NCBI GenBank assembly: GCA_020722815.1
Contig: DYKB01000001.1
Coordinates: 62,001-126,000, forward strand
Source: Caldithrix sp.
GTDB lineage: Bacteria > Zhuqueibacterota > Zhuqueibacteria > Thermofontimicrobiales > Sulfurfontimicrobiaceae
Reading direction: 5' to 3'
DNA length: 64,000 bases
The notes beneath the pieces are model-generated. The model saw only the letters and a list, made by a program, of their open reading frames with translations. It was not told the DNA's origin and made no database searches. Both the position numbers and the translations under genes were made by a program. This document shows, one piece after another, positions 1 through 11,508 of this stretch (positions within the stretch are counted from its first letter, which is position 1; every line of letters starts with the position of its first letter).

Positions 1-213
1 CGGCTGGATGTCGTTTTCTCTGGTCGAGGCAAGGATCGCGATAAATTTATCGATTTAAATGCGGATTTAAATTGGGCGTGTAAACATCACATTTCAGTGG
101 AATTGGGCGGCCAGTGGGATAATGGATTCTGTCGGGCAAGTTATTTTAAAATTAATCCAGATACAAATTCAGGTCGAAAAGGGAGTTTACTCAATCTTCA
201 TTCATCCAAATAA
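1..213 (+). CDS. C-terminal end of an unrecognised protein (partial)
   Basis: The plus strand is open from the first base of the window to a TAA at 211-213, giving the last 70 residues of a protein whose start lies outside. The translation alternates polar and hydrophobic residues (for example FIDLNADLNWA and HISVELGGQW), as in the last strands of an outer-membrane barrel, but I do not recognise a family. It converges with the minus-strand NTPase gene and the two 3' ends overlap by 16 bp. Calling it a gene rests on the open frame and its orderly strand-like pattern only. Confidence 0.4.
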   Translation, partial: RLDVVFSGRGKDRDKFIDLNADLNWACKHHISVELGGQWDNGFCRASYFKINPDTNSGRKGSLLNLHSSK

Positions 214-773
214 ACCAGATTTTCATTTAAAAGTTTCTCAATATCTTCAGCCAGTTTTTGATAAATTTTATCCCGATTTTCCAATTGGATTTCAATTACC
301 ACCACATCAGAACGCTCACGAATTTTTTGTAGAAAATCAGTCCGAATTGGCTTAATAACTCCCAACACAATTGCTTCAGCCGCTAAACATCGAAAAACCG
401 TATGCTGGAAAACAAAAGCGTTTTCTTCCATGAATCCCAATTCATCCATAACAATCATCCGACGGTCTCTGCGAGCCTCCTCCAGAATTAAGCTGCCATA
501 CTCATCAAAAACAGCCGGATCCACCCCAAAATCAAAATATTGCGGTAGATCATTCCATCTTTTGTCGGCGAAAATCCAGCCGGAATTCTTCTGATTGAAA
601 TGGCGAATTCGATACCCCGAAATCAATTTTTTTTCATCATAAACTGGTTCGGTGATAAAGCCATCAATTGAAGCTGAGGGAAAATTTCCGAGCACTCGCT
701 GAATCAGATGACTTTTGCCAACTCCTCGTGGGCCGGTTAATAAAATATTTTTGATAATTCTGTCGGACGCCAT
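198..773 (-). CDS. THEP1-type nucleoside-triphosphatase
   Basis: The 191-residue protein has a P-loop GPRGVGKSH at residues 14-22, the typical GFITEPV segment shortly after it, and a Walker B-like MDELGFME around residue 109. This order matches the NTPase_1/THEP1 family, soluble P-loop enzymes that hydrolyse nucleoside triphosphates in vitro and whose cellular role is unclear. Its start lies 37 bp inside the 3' end of the upstream thioredoxin-like gene, so the two are probably co-transcribed and translationally coupled. No good alternative start exists before the P-loop. The family call is firm; the physiological role is not known. Confidence 0.85.
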   Translation of the reverse strand: MASDRIIKNILLTGPRGVGKSHLIQRVLGNFPSASIDGFITEPVYDEKKLISGYRIRHFNQKNSGWIFADKRWNDLPQYFDFGVDPAVFDEYGSLILEEARRDRRMIVMDELGFMEENAFVFQHTVFRCLAAEAIVLGVIKPIRTDFLQKIRERSDVVVIEIQLENRDKIYQKLAEDIEKLLNENLVYLDE

Positions 774-1258
774 TTTCTCAAAAAAGCAATTACTTTCTGC
801 GGATCATGCCCTTTCACATTTTCCTCAGTCAACTCAAGCGCACCTGTTTCCTGTGTGTGGATCTGCTGACCTGCCCCATCCAAAACCACCAGCGCTGGAA
901 AACCCAATTTATTCGGTTGACCATAGAGTGAATCAATATCCATATTTTTATTCCGCCGCCCCAGATCAACCAGAACAACGACATAATTTGAATCCAGCGT
1001 GGTTTTTACCGAATCATTTTGACTAAAAAGGGTATAAAGCCGATGACTCCAGGGACACCAATTGCCGCCAAACATTAATAAAACATTTTTATTTTCGAGA
1101 TTGGCCTTTTGAATTGCCTGCTGAATATCCAATTTGGCATTCGCATCAGGATTAAATATTTCGTTTTGTGAGGAATTCTTATTCGTTTGTGGTTTTTCGC
1201 AAGTAAAAAACAGAGCGAAAAGGAGCAATAAGCCGCTCAGCAGAATAAATTTTTTCAT
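737..1258 (-). CDS. Exported thioredoxin-like protein with CxxS active site
   Basis: The 173-residue protein begins with a hydrophobic export signal ending near ALFFTC, so it may be a lipoprotein anchored at Cys20, although the lipobox is poor. Residues 57-75 hold the thioredoxin-fold active site in the form WCPWS: the first cysteine (68) is present but the resolving cysteine is serine. A cis-proline motif GFPALVV follows near residue 120, as expected for the fold. A CxxS thioredoxin cannot make the usual internal disulfide; it could act as an isomerase or glutathione-type enzyme, or trap mixed disulfides (inference). It overlaps the THEP1 gene downstream. Confidence 0.75.
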   Translation of the reverse strand: MKKFILLSGLLLLFALFFTCEKPQTNKNSSQNEIFNPDANAKLDIQQAIQKANLENKNVLLMFGGNWCPWSHRLYTLFSQNDSVKTTLDSNYVVVLVDLGRRNKNMDIDSLYGQPNKLGFPALVVLDGAGQQIHTQETGALELTEENVKGHDPQKVIAFLRKWRPTELSKIFY

Positions 1259-1291
1259 TTGAACTCCATTTGAATTAAAACAATTTTTGCT

Positions 1292-2494
1292 TTATTTAAT
1301 TATAGCAGCGGCAACCATGTTGGCGAGACATGATCGTAACCGAACGATACTTCCTTTATCATCCGGATGCACCCGATTGGTTAAAAAGATTATGAATGTT
1401 TGAGTGGCTGGATCAATCCAGATTGAAGTTCCGGTATAGCCAGTATGACCATATCCCCCGATAGAAAACAGATCACCACGCTGAGAGGCATAATCGGATT
1501 GAATATCCCAACCTAATCCCCGGCCGGAAAATGAGACTTCAGGATAAACGCTGGTCATCACTTTCACGGTGGCCGGATTGAGTACCTGAATCATCCCAAA
1601 AGTACCTTCCTGCAACATCATCTGAGAAAAAATCGCCAGATCATCCACGGTGGAAAAAAGGCCGGCATTTCCGGAAATTCCCCCCATCAATTGAGCTAAT
1701 GGATCGTGTACAACCCCGATTAAAGGCTTTCCGTCAACTACCTGTGTCGGGACAATTTGCGAATTCCAGGATTCGGGTGGGCAAAATCCGGTATGTTCCA
1801 TTTTCAATGGAGCAAAAATTTTTTGAGCCGAAAATTTGTCAAGTGGCATCCCGGACACTCGTTTAACTATTTCCGCTAAAGTTATGTAACCCAGACAGCT
1901 ATATGTAAATTTTGTTCCGGGTGCTGCTATTTTCTTTAATCGGGCGATATGTTGAACTAGGGAATCAGGACAGGTTGCCCCAAATTTAGCTTTTAATTTT
2001 GCCGCATCCGTATAGGCAGGTAAACCGGAGGTATGCGTCAAAAGATGGAAAATTCGCGCGGGTTCCTTTTCATTCTTTGCGCTATCAAAATAAGTAGAAA
2101 ATTCCGATATATATTCATTGACGCGATCCAGCAGCCGCAACTTTCCTTCTTCAACCAGTATCATGATGGCAGTTGCCGTGGCGATGGGTTTGGTCATGGA
2201 TGCCAGATCAAAAATATGGTCTATCGTCATTGGTTTTTCGGTAGGGACTATTTGCGCCTTGCCGAATGCCTGTCGTTTTACAATTTTACCATGACGACCA
2301 ATGACAATGGCAGCACCCGGAATCTGTTTTTTTGAAATGGCAGCGATAATAATTTTATCAATCTGATCCAATTTTTCCGAATGCATTCCAACAACCGCGG
2401 GTTTTACAACCGGGAGAGGTTGTGGGTAAAGATAATGTATAGTTAACAAGAAAAACAGGACGAAAAAAATCTTTTCAGCTTTAATCATCACCAT
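1292..2494 (-). CDS. Secreted serine hydrolase of the beta-lactamase/esterase family
   Basis: The 400-residue protein has an N-terminal export signal (residues 1-25) and the class C beta-lactamase/DD-peptidase fold motifs. The nucleophile motif SMTK is at 99-102, the tyrosine motif YSC at 198-200 (canonical YSN has Asn) and an HTG box (HTGYTG) at 350-355, equivalent to KTG. Such proteins hydrolyse esters, amides or peptidoglycan peptides in the periplasm; the true substrate cannot be read from sequence. Two start codons lie two residues apart (MVMIK), and either gives a sensible signal peptide. Confidence 0.85.
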   Translation of the reverse strand: MVMIKAEKIFFVLFFLLTIHYLYPQPLPVVKPAVVGMHSEKLDQIDKIIIAAISKKQIPGAAIVIGRHGKIVKRQAFGKAQIVPTEKPMTIDHIFDLASMTKPIATATAIMILVEEGKLRLLDRVNEYISEFSTYFDSAKNEKEPARIFHLLTHTSGLPAYTDAAKLKAKFGATCPDSLVQHIARLKKIAAPGTKFTYSCLGYITLAEIVKRVSGMPLDKFSAQKIFAPLKMEHTGFCPPESWNSQIVPTQVVDGKPLIGVVHDPLAQLMGGISGNAGLFSTVDDLAIFSQMMLQEGTFGMIQVLNPATVKVMTSVYPEVSFSGRGLGWDIQSDYASQRGDLFSIGGYGHTGYTGTSIWIDPATQTFIIFLTNRVHPDDKGSIVRLRSCLANMVAAAIIK

Positions 2495-2545
2495 ACTCGG
2501 TCTCCCTCATTTTTATCAATTATCAATTGATGTGGAATGGCAACC

Positions 2546-2881
2546 TTATTTTTCATCTGGCTGCGGCTTAAAACCAATTTCGCTTGCTTTTTGATCGATA
2601 AAAAGCTTAATTTCACCAAATTGTTTTTCAAATTTACCGATATTTTCCTCCAGCGCTTTTAAAAGGGCTTTTGCGTGCTGCGGGGTCATGACGATTCGTG
2701 CATAAACCTTTGCTTTCGGAACATTTGGCATGACGCGGGTAAAATCAATTATAAATTCAGCGTTTGAATGGGTGATCACGGCTAAATTTGAATAAATACC
2801 TTCAGATTCTTTTTCACCCAGTTCGACATTAATCTGCTGTGGCTGTCCCTGAACTTGCATATTTAAGTCTCCTGTATTCAC
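2546..2881 (-). CDS. DUF3467 family protein
   Basis: This 111-residue soluble protein matches the DUF3467 pattern: an N-terminal QINVEL strand, then SNLAVITHSNAEFIIDF, then ARIVMTPQHAKALLKAL. The family is widespread and small, with no established function. The gene lies 19 bp downstream of an RsbW-like kinase gene on the same strand, so the two probably share a transcript. A second in-frame ATG seven codons in is possible. Confidence 0.85.
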   Translation of the reverse strand: MNTGDLNMQVQGQPQQINVELGEKESEGIYSNLAVITHSNAEFIIDFTRVMPNVPKAKVYARIVMTPQHAKALLKALEENIGKFEKQFGEIKLFIDQKASEIGFKPQPDEK

Positions 2882-2900
2882 TCATCTCAAAATTTACCAT

Positions 2901-3326
2901 TTATTTTAATGCTTTTACTAATGTGACTTTCATTCCCGTTGGTTCCTGGTGAAAACCAACTTCATCCAGCAAAGAGCGGACGATAAAGACACCGCGTCCA
3001 CAATCTTTTAATAAATTTTCCGGTTTGCAGGGATCATCCAGTTTTTCAGGATCAAAACCAGTCCCTTCATCCTGAATTGAAATAATTAATTCACCTGGGG
3101 TTACGGTATAATGTATCGTAACGTTCTTTTCGGGGTTCAACTTATTGCCGTGAATCATGGCATTATTAACAATTTCTGTAACCGCAATTGCCAGACTATC
3201 TCGTTCCTCATCAGTAAGTGAGGTTTTTATCGCTACTTTTTCAGTGAAATCTTCTACTTTCCGAATCTGGTCAATCTGACTGGGGATGATCAATTCAAAA
3301 TCTTCACGCCATTTTCGATTCATCAC
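2901..3326 (-). CDS. RsbW-like anti-sigma factor serine/threonine kinase
   Basis: The 141-residue protein is a stand-alone GHKL ATPase domain of the HATPase_c_2 (RsbW/SpoIIAB) type. The N box is TEIVNNAMIHG near residues 50-60, G1 is DEGTGFDP near 97 and G2 is GRGVFIVRSL near 118. Family members bind a sigma factor or phosphorylate an STAS anti-anti-sigma partner in partner-switching systems. No STAS protein or sigma factor is encoded in this window, so its partner is elsewhere. It sits between the large outer-membrane protein gene upstream (13 bp away) and DUF3467 downstream, probably in one operon. Confidence 0.85.
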   Translation of the reverse strand: MMNRKWREDFELIIPSQIDQIRKVEDFTEKVAIKTSLTDEERDSLAIAVTEIVNNAMIHGNKLNPEKNVTIHYTVTPGELIISIQDEGTGFDPEKLDDPCKPENLLKDCGRGVFIVRSLLDEVGFHQEPTGMKVTLVKALK

Positions 3327-3338
3327 AGAATCCGATCA

Positions 3339-5339
3339 TTAAAAATTCCAGTTTAGCTCAACATCAATATTTGTGATATAGTAATTTTTTCGTTGGGTCC
3401 GCTGAATTTGATTTCTTGTCAGAGAACAAACGAATTTTAACTTCGAATGTGGTTCATAAACAAGATTAAATAATGGTCCCAAGCTTAAAAAATCCTGATA
3501 CTTTTCTTGCTTTAATTCTCCCTCACGCGTAAAAGTATATCTCCACTCATTTCGCTGAAAAAAATTAATGCCGGGAATAATACGAATACTTGGTTTGGGA
3601 AAATAAGTCAAGGTGAATCGAATCCAATTATTTTCACGCAATAACAATGGCTGTTCTTTCCATTTTTCCCAAAATAATTTACCATTTTCTTCATATTCCA
3701 GGCGATAACTAAACCCGAGTTTCATGGCGCTTGTAATTTGATAATCGATAAGGCTTTTGCTTAAAAATTTTCGATAAACAAAGCTTTTGACATCTCCGGT
3801 ATCAAATTCAAAATCATAATCGACGTAATTTGCCAGTACTTCAAATGCCTGTTGAAAAAAAACTCGCGACCGAAAAGAATAATCAATCACCGGACTTAAA
3901 CGAAAGATCCGATTCCAGTTGTTATCAGCACTTCTTTCACCAAAAATATAGACCAGGTGATGCAAATTTACGGCGGCATCGATCCTTAATCGACAGGTTG
4001 GTGAGAATTGATGAAATTCAGCTAATTTAACATCACAACGAAATTCATCACGATCATCAAAATTGCTGGTATCTGGTGTATCATACTGGAGTCGACTCAG
4101 GCTGGTTCCAAAACCGATAGAATCACTTTTAAGGAACCGGTGTCCCAACCCCAGTTCCGTACCAAAGAAACTGCTTTTATTGTCTGGTGCAATAAAAGCA
4201 ATCCGATAAGAAACAGGCAATTGGAGTGAAGCGGCTGGTGTTTGATAAAGTTGCTCCTGTGTCCAGTATAAAATTTTAAAAAATCCAGCATATCTATCTT
4301 TTTTGACAAAGAAATTCAGTTGATTATCAACTCGAAAATCAGAGCGACGGCGAGTTTCTTCACTTGCCTGAGTTGAAGCTGGTAACTCCTGAGTAATTTT
4401 CACTGTTCGATTTTTAAATTCATTGGTCCAATTCAAGCCCACACCATTTTGAATTTGGTACCAAAGTTTGTTTTGGAAAAGGTATGCCTTTTCATCAAAA
4501 TTTTCCAGTTCGCCTTCACTTGAAATATAATAATCGCGATATTTTTGATCAATCAAAAAAGAGAGCGTATCTGCTGTTTCTTCGTAAAATTTGCGATGAA
4601 TTCGATATTGAATCGTTGCGTCCTCATTTCGCCGATCGTTCAAAAAGTCATAATTGAAATGCATATAAAGATTATTTTGATAATCAGCGATCTGATAATC
4701 AGCCAACCGAAAATTGAGATTATAATTCGGTCCAACGTCTAAAAAATCAAATCGCTTATCGGCTTTTATTCCAACAACTGGCGCTAACTGAAAATAGCTT
4801 GCCTTTCTAAGCTGTTTAGGATGATAATCGAATCCAAACAGCATTGAATGTATATTCAAATCATTACTAAAACCACTTTGACCATCAACAAAAATAACTG
4901 AAGATAAAATCGATTTTAATACAACATCCTGTAAAAGTTGATATTCAAAGTGCGTATTCAACGTCTGGCTATCTTTCCACTTTCTATTTTGCGTACTTAA
5001 ATTCAGCAGCGAAGACGTATAAGATTCATTTAAATTTATTCGAAAACGCGGTTGAATAACCCATTGATGCCGAAAGAATAGTTGCCACTGGTACGAATAA
5101 AATTCCTGATTAAATTTAATCGTTTTTTGTTGTACTGAATCGGATGCGATTGCCTTTCTCCCTTGTGAGTAACCCGGTACGGAAGTAAAGAACCAAATAA
5201 ATAAAAAAACAATACCTCTTAAAAGAAATAAATTTAGATAAACAGAAATTCGGCTGCCGCCAAAATGACAGTTATACCATTTATTAAATAAACAATAGCA
5301 GACACTGAATAAAAAAATATTGTATCGTGGTGATTTCAC
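3339..5339 (-). CDS. Large outer-membrane beta-barrel protein, function unknown
   Basis: After an uncertain start and an export signal ending near residue 60 (FTSVPGYSQG), about 600 residues show dense alternating aromatic/polar strands typical of an outer-membrane barrel, ending in DVELNWNF with a C-terminal aromatic residue as barrels do. I do not recognise a named family. The first 30 residues before the hydrophobic segment look unlike a signal peptide, so the true start may be a rare codon nearer residue 32; no strong ribosome binding site decides it. It heads a small cluster with the RsbW-like and DUF3467 genes. Confidence 0.7.
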   Translation of the reverse strand: MKSPRYNIFLFSVCYCLFNKWYNCHFGGSRISVYLNLFLLRGIVFLFIWFFTSVPGYSQGRKAIASDSVQQKTIKFNQEFYSYQWQLFFRHQWVIQPRFRINLNESYTSSLLNLSTQNRKWKDSQTLNTHFEYQLLQDVVLKSILSSVIFVDGQSGFSNDLNIHSMLFGFDYHPKQLRKASYFQLAPVVGIKADKRFDFLDVGPNYNLNFRLADYQIADYQNNLYMHFNYDFLNDRRNEDATIQYRIHRKFYEETADTLSFLIDQKYRDYYISSEGELENFDEKAYLFQNKLWYQIQNGVGLNWTNEFKNRTVKITQELPASTQASEETRRRSDFRVDNQLNFFVKKDRYAGFFKILYWTQEQLYQTPAASLQLPVSYRIAFIAPDNKSSFFGTELGLGHRFLKSDSIGFGTSLSRLQYDTPDTSNFDDRDEFRCDVKLAEFHQFSPTCRLRIDAAVNLHHLVYIFGERSADNNWNRIFRLSPVIDYSFRSRVFFQQAFEVLANYVDYDFEFDTGDVKSFVYRKFLSKSLIDYQITSAMKLGFSYRLEYEENGKLFWEKWKEQPLLLRENNWIRFTLTYFPKPSIRIIPGINFFQRNEWRYTFTREGELKQEKYQDFLSLGPLFNLVYEPHSKLKFVCSLTRNQIQRTQRKNYYITNIDVELNWNF

Positions 5340-5497
5340 ATTTTTGAAATTTGTAGACCCGGATTATAGCTTATTATAATAATGATAATTTTGTTTGAAA
5401 GGAAACGAAATAATTGTATTGGGATTCGATCAGCAGGGCGCGGTTGCGTTTTTCTGATCGTCATTGTATTCATAATTTCCCCCGGAGGGAAAATATA

Positions 5498-5833
5498 TTA
5501 TGGTGCCGTTGTTTCCTCTAAAACAACATAAACTTTTTCACCATTACGGCCCATTTTATATTTTTCACGGGCAACCTTTTCTATGTAGTGCTTGTTCTTT
5601 AGCAACAAATCGATCTCTTGCTTAAGCTGTTCCTGTTCTTTTTTAAGCTGTGTAATCTCCTTCTGGATTTGATTTTTTTCTCGTGTTAATTTCCAATAAT
5701 GAATCAATCCATGTTCACCCTGAAGAAAAGCATAAAGAAGAAAAAACAGGCCAATTATTGCCAGATAATAGGGCCAGCGTTGATGATTTTTCCTCCCGGT
5801 ATATTTTTGAAAATCAAGTGATAATTTATTCAC
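5498..5833 (-). CDS. ftsB: FtsB/DivIC-type septum formation initiator
   Basis: The 111-residue protein has a short cytoplasmic N-terminus, one membrane helix (about residues 22-40, YYLAIIGLFFLLYAF) and a coiled coil (about 52-85) ending in the family signature VAREKYKMGRNGEKVYV. FtsB/DivIC proteins bridge FtsL and FtsQ in the divisome. It lies downstream of enolase, a very common gene order, but a terminator-like hairpin sits between them at 5863-5905. Confidence 0.88.
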   Translation of the reverse strand: MNKLSLDFQKYTGRKNHQRWPYYLAIIGLFFLLYAFLQGEHGLIHYWKLTREKNQIQKEITQLKKEQEQLKQEIDLLLKNKHYIEKVAREKYKMGRNGEKVYVVLEETTAP

Positions 5834-5862
5834 AAATTCTAAACCAGCGATAAGTTACCTTT

Positions 5863-5905
5863 AAAAAAAGTAGGGACAACGAACTTGTTTTATCCGCTGT
5901 CCCTG
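5863..5905 (-). terminator. Rho-independent terminator after enolase
   Basis: On the minus strand, 13 bp after the enolase stop, AGGGACA (5904-5898) pairs with TGTCCCT (5878-5872) around a 19-nt loop and is followed by a run of seven T. It would end most enolase transcripts before ftsB. Confidence 0.65.
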
Positions 5906-5917
5906 ATGTTTCAATAA

Positions 5918-9504
<3,587 letters not shown>

Positions 9505-9528
9505 GTATTTCTCCTGGAAAAAAAATTA

Positions 9529-9557
9529 AAATTAATTAATTGCATCCACTTTAACAA
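9529..9557 (-). promoter_or_regulatory. Sigma70-like promoter for the HEAT-repeat/eno unit
   Basis: On the minus strand TTGTTA (9557-9552), 17 bp, then TAATTT (9534-9529). The predicted start of transcription near 9522 leaves a short leader to the TTG start at 9504. Confidence 0.5.
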
Positions 9558-9625
9558 GCTAAAGGATAATATCATCTATTTTTAAAACCAATTTTTATAG
9601 GAACTGTTTTTTTTCAATTGTAACC

Positions 9626-9764
9626 ATTCACAGGTTCAGCGTTCACCATTCCCAGTAGTTGGATTAATACTGTTTTTCATCAAACGGCAGTCGCAAAAAG
9701 CGCCTGATTCCGTCAGAAATATCCCAGGCAAACTATTTAAAACCGGAACGTTAAACCTGTGAAC
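9626..9764. repeat. Imperfect inverted repeat in intergenic region
   Basis: Two 19-bp arms (9626-9644, ATTCACAGGTTCAGCGTTC, and 9746-9764) match as inverted repeats at 16 of 19 positions and bound about 100 bp without coding potential. It could be the remnant of a small mobile element or a structured non-coding segment. The rest of the 288-bp gap holds the eno-unit promoter and a perfect palindrome at 9778-9792. Confidence 0.45.
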
Positions 9765-9792
9765 ACATACTTTCAATTTATCGTTACGATAA

Positions 9793-11292
9793 TTAAATCA
9801 TCAAATTAAGAACCCATAACCAGACAAGCCCCGAAATTGCCGCTAAAAAATTGACCAGATCATTTCTGACCCATCGTATACCGGAAATCATCACCGTTGG
9901 AATATTGTTACAATGCAATACCTTTTCTGTTATTTTCTGACAATTGGGACATTGAAATTGCGCCTGAAGCGTCGCCCCTAGGATACTATCGACAAAACTG
10001 GCCAGGACTCCACTAAAAATTATCAGTAGAAATATTTTAAATGAAAATCCTGAAAAATGACTTAACCAGCCAACCAGGGCAATTATCATGGCACCAATAG
10101 CCCCCCCCGAAGTTCCCAATAATGTAATTCCACCGGATGTCCCGGCTGGCACTTCTTTAAAATTTAGAATCGAACGAGGGCGTTTTTTGGAGAAAAAGCC
10201 AATCTCGGTTCCCCAGGTATCGGCGGTGACAGCACTTAACGCAACCAGGTAAAGATAAAAAATGAAATCGATCCGATAAAAATTCCAGATAAGCACCAGG
10301 ACAAATGGAAGGCCGCCATTCGCCGCCACCTGCCATATATCCCGTTGGCTTGATTTTTCAAAAGTTTGGTCCAGCTTTTTCTTACGACGACCACCCATTT
10401 TGGATAATAAACTGGAAAGAATGAAAAAAGCCAGAATGGGAAGGCTAAACGCCCAGCCACCAATTCCAAAAACGACCGTTCCTAATAAAAAAGTCGCCAC
10501 AGATCCATTGACCGATAAAAAACGTAGCCGCAAGGATATGAAAGCAACAATGAAAGCTAAAAATAATCCAATGGACAGTTGAATATTTTCTGCCGGATTT
10601 CCAATGCTAAAACGACTTAACATAAAATGTAAAAAAAAGGCTGTCCCGAGGGGAACTGTCAAATTATCTGATCCACGTGAGGATATTGCTTCACAGACGG
10701 TGGCAATAATGCTCACGATAATCGTCACCCAGAGTGTCTCGATTAATGAGATCTGAAATCCACCCGGAATATAATTTGAACCCAGAAAGAGCCCGCCAAA
10801 AACGATGAGGAACGTGGTAATGAACATAACAAGCGATCCCTCAAACGTTTTACGATCGCGGGCGAGTTGATAATAATGCAAATTTTTAAGATTTTCACCA
10901 AAAAGAGCAGCCAGGGCATCACCAAAGGCTAACACGAGCATCGAGATAACCAGGATGAGCTGATATTTTTCCCAAAAAAATATTAATAAAACAACTAAAG
11001 ATAAAGGATAAAAAACAGTCCCGTAACTTTTACGAACGGTACCATGCATCGCTTTTAACATACCAAATTGAATTGCGAAATAATTTAAAATGGTAAAAAA
11101 GATGGTAATAGTTAATATTGGTATTTTAGAGTGAAATAAAAATGGAACTGAACTAATAAAAATGCCAGTCACGAGATGTACTAACTTTCGGGTCGTATCA
11201 GGTATCCAGTTGAATAATTTTCGTAGCCCTTCTGCCAGCAAAATGACAAAGAACAATGCGATAAAAAAAATTCCAGAATAAACCCAGTCCAA
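9793..11292 (-). CDS. Fused polyprenol kinase-like and DUF92 (polyprenyl-phosphate kinase-like) membrane protein
   Basis: The 499-residue protein is an integral membrane protein with two halves. Residues 1-235 resemble the dolichol/phytol kinase and CDP-diglyceride synthase family (RKLVHLVTGIF near 35; FGDALAALFGE near 125; KTFEGSLVMF near 148). Residues 250-499 are DUF92/TMEM19 (FLSVNGSVATFLLG, ALSAVTADTWGTEIG, PAGTSGGITLLGT, CPNCQK). In plants the matching separate proteins are VTE5, phytol kinase, and VTE6, phytyl-phosphate kinase, which act in series to make phytyl diphosphate. A fused protein could turn a free prenol into its diphosphate in two steps (inference). The gene is monocistronic. 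Confidence 0.75.
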   Translation of the reverse strand: MDWVYSGIFFIALFFVILLAEGLRKLFNWIPDTTRKLVHLVTGIFISSVPFLFHSKIPILTITIFFTILNYFAIQFGMLKAMHGTVRKSYGTVFYPLSLVVLLIFFWEKYQLILVISMLVLAFGDALAALFGENLKNLHYYQLARDRKTFEGSLVMFITTFLIVFGGLFLGSNYIPGGFQISLIETLWVTIIVSIIATVCEAISSRGSDNLTVPLGTAFFLHFMLSRFSIGNPAENIQLSIGLFLAFIVAFISLRLRFLSVNGSVATFLLGTVVFGIGGWAFSLPILAFFILSSLLSKMGGRRKKKLDQTFEKSSQRDIWQVAANGGLPFVLVLIWNFYRIDFIFYLYLVALSAVTADTWGTEIGFFSKKRPRSILNFKEVPAGTSGGITLLGTSGGAIGAMIIALVGWLSHFSGFSFKIFLLIIFSGVLASFVDSILGATLQAQFQCPNCQKITEKVLHCNNIPTVMISGIRWVRNDLVNFLAAISGLVWLWVLNLMI

Positions 11293-11434
11293 TCACCCTC
11301 CACATGTACGAAATCAAACCAGTCTTTTGCTTATAAATAGATCAATTTTAATGAATTTTTTCCTTAAAGTCAATGAATATTTCATTTTTTTGAGTCACCT
11401 GTCTTTTAATTAATTTAAACATATCAATTTCCAC

Positions 11435-11463
11435 TTGCTTAAATTAAAGAAATTGCTTAATTT
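11435..11463 (+). promoter_or_regulatory. Sigma70-like promoter for the barrel/rsmE unit
   Basis: TTGCTT (11435-11440), 17 bp, TAATTT (11458-11463), followed after about 45 bp by the ATG at 11509. The architecture matches the other promoters listed here. Confidence 0.5.
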
Positions 11464-11508
11464 CACCAAAGTATTTTAGCATTTCCAAACTTTTGAGTAA
11501 GGTTGCTT

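Noticed and set aside
5427-5460. CGATCAG...CTGATCG hairpin after ftsB
   Set aside because: The stem is only 7 bp with a 20-base loop and no T run; too weak to call a terminator.
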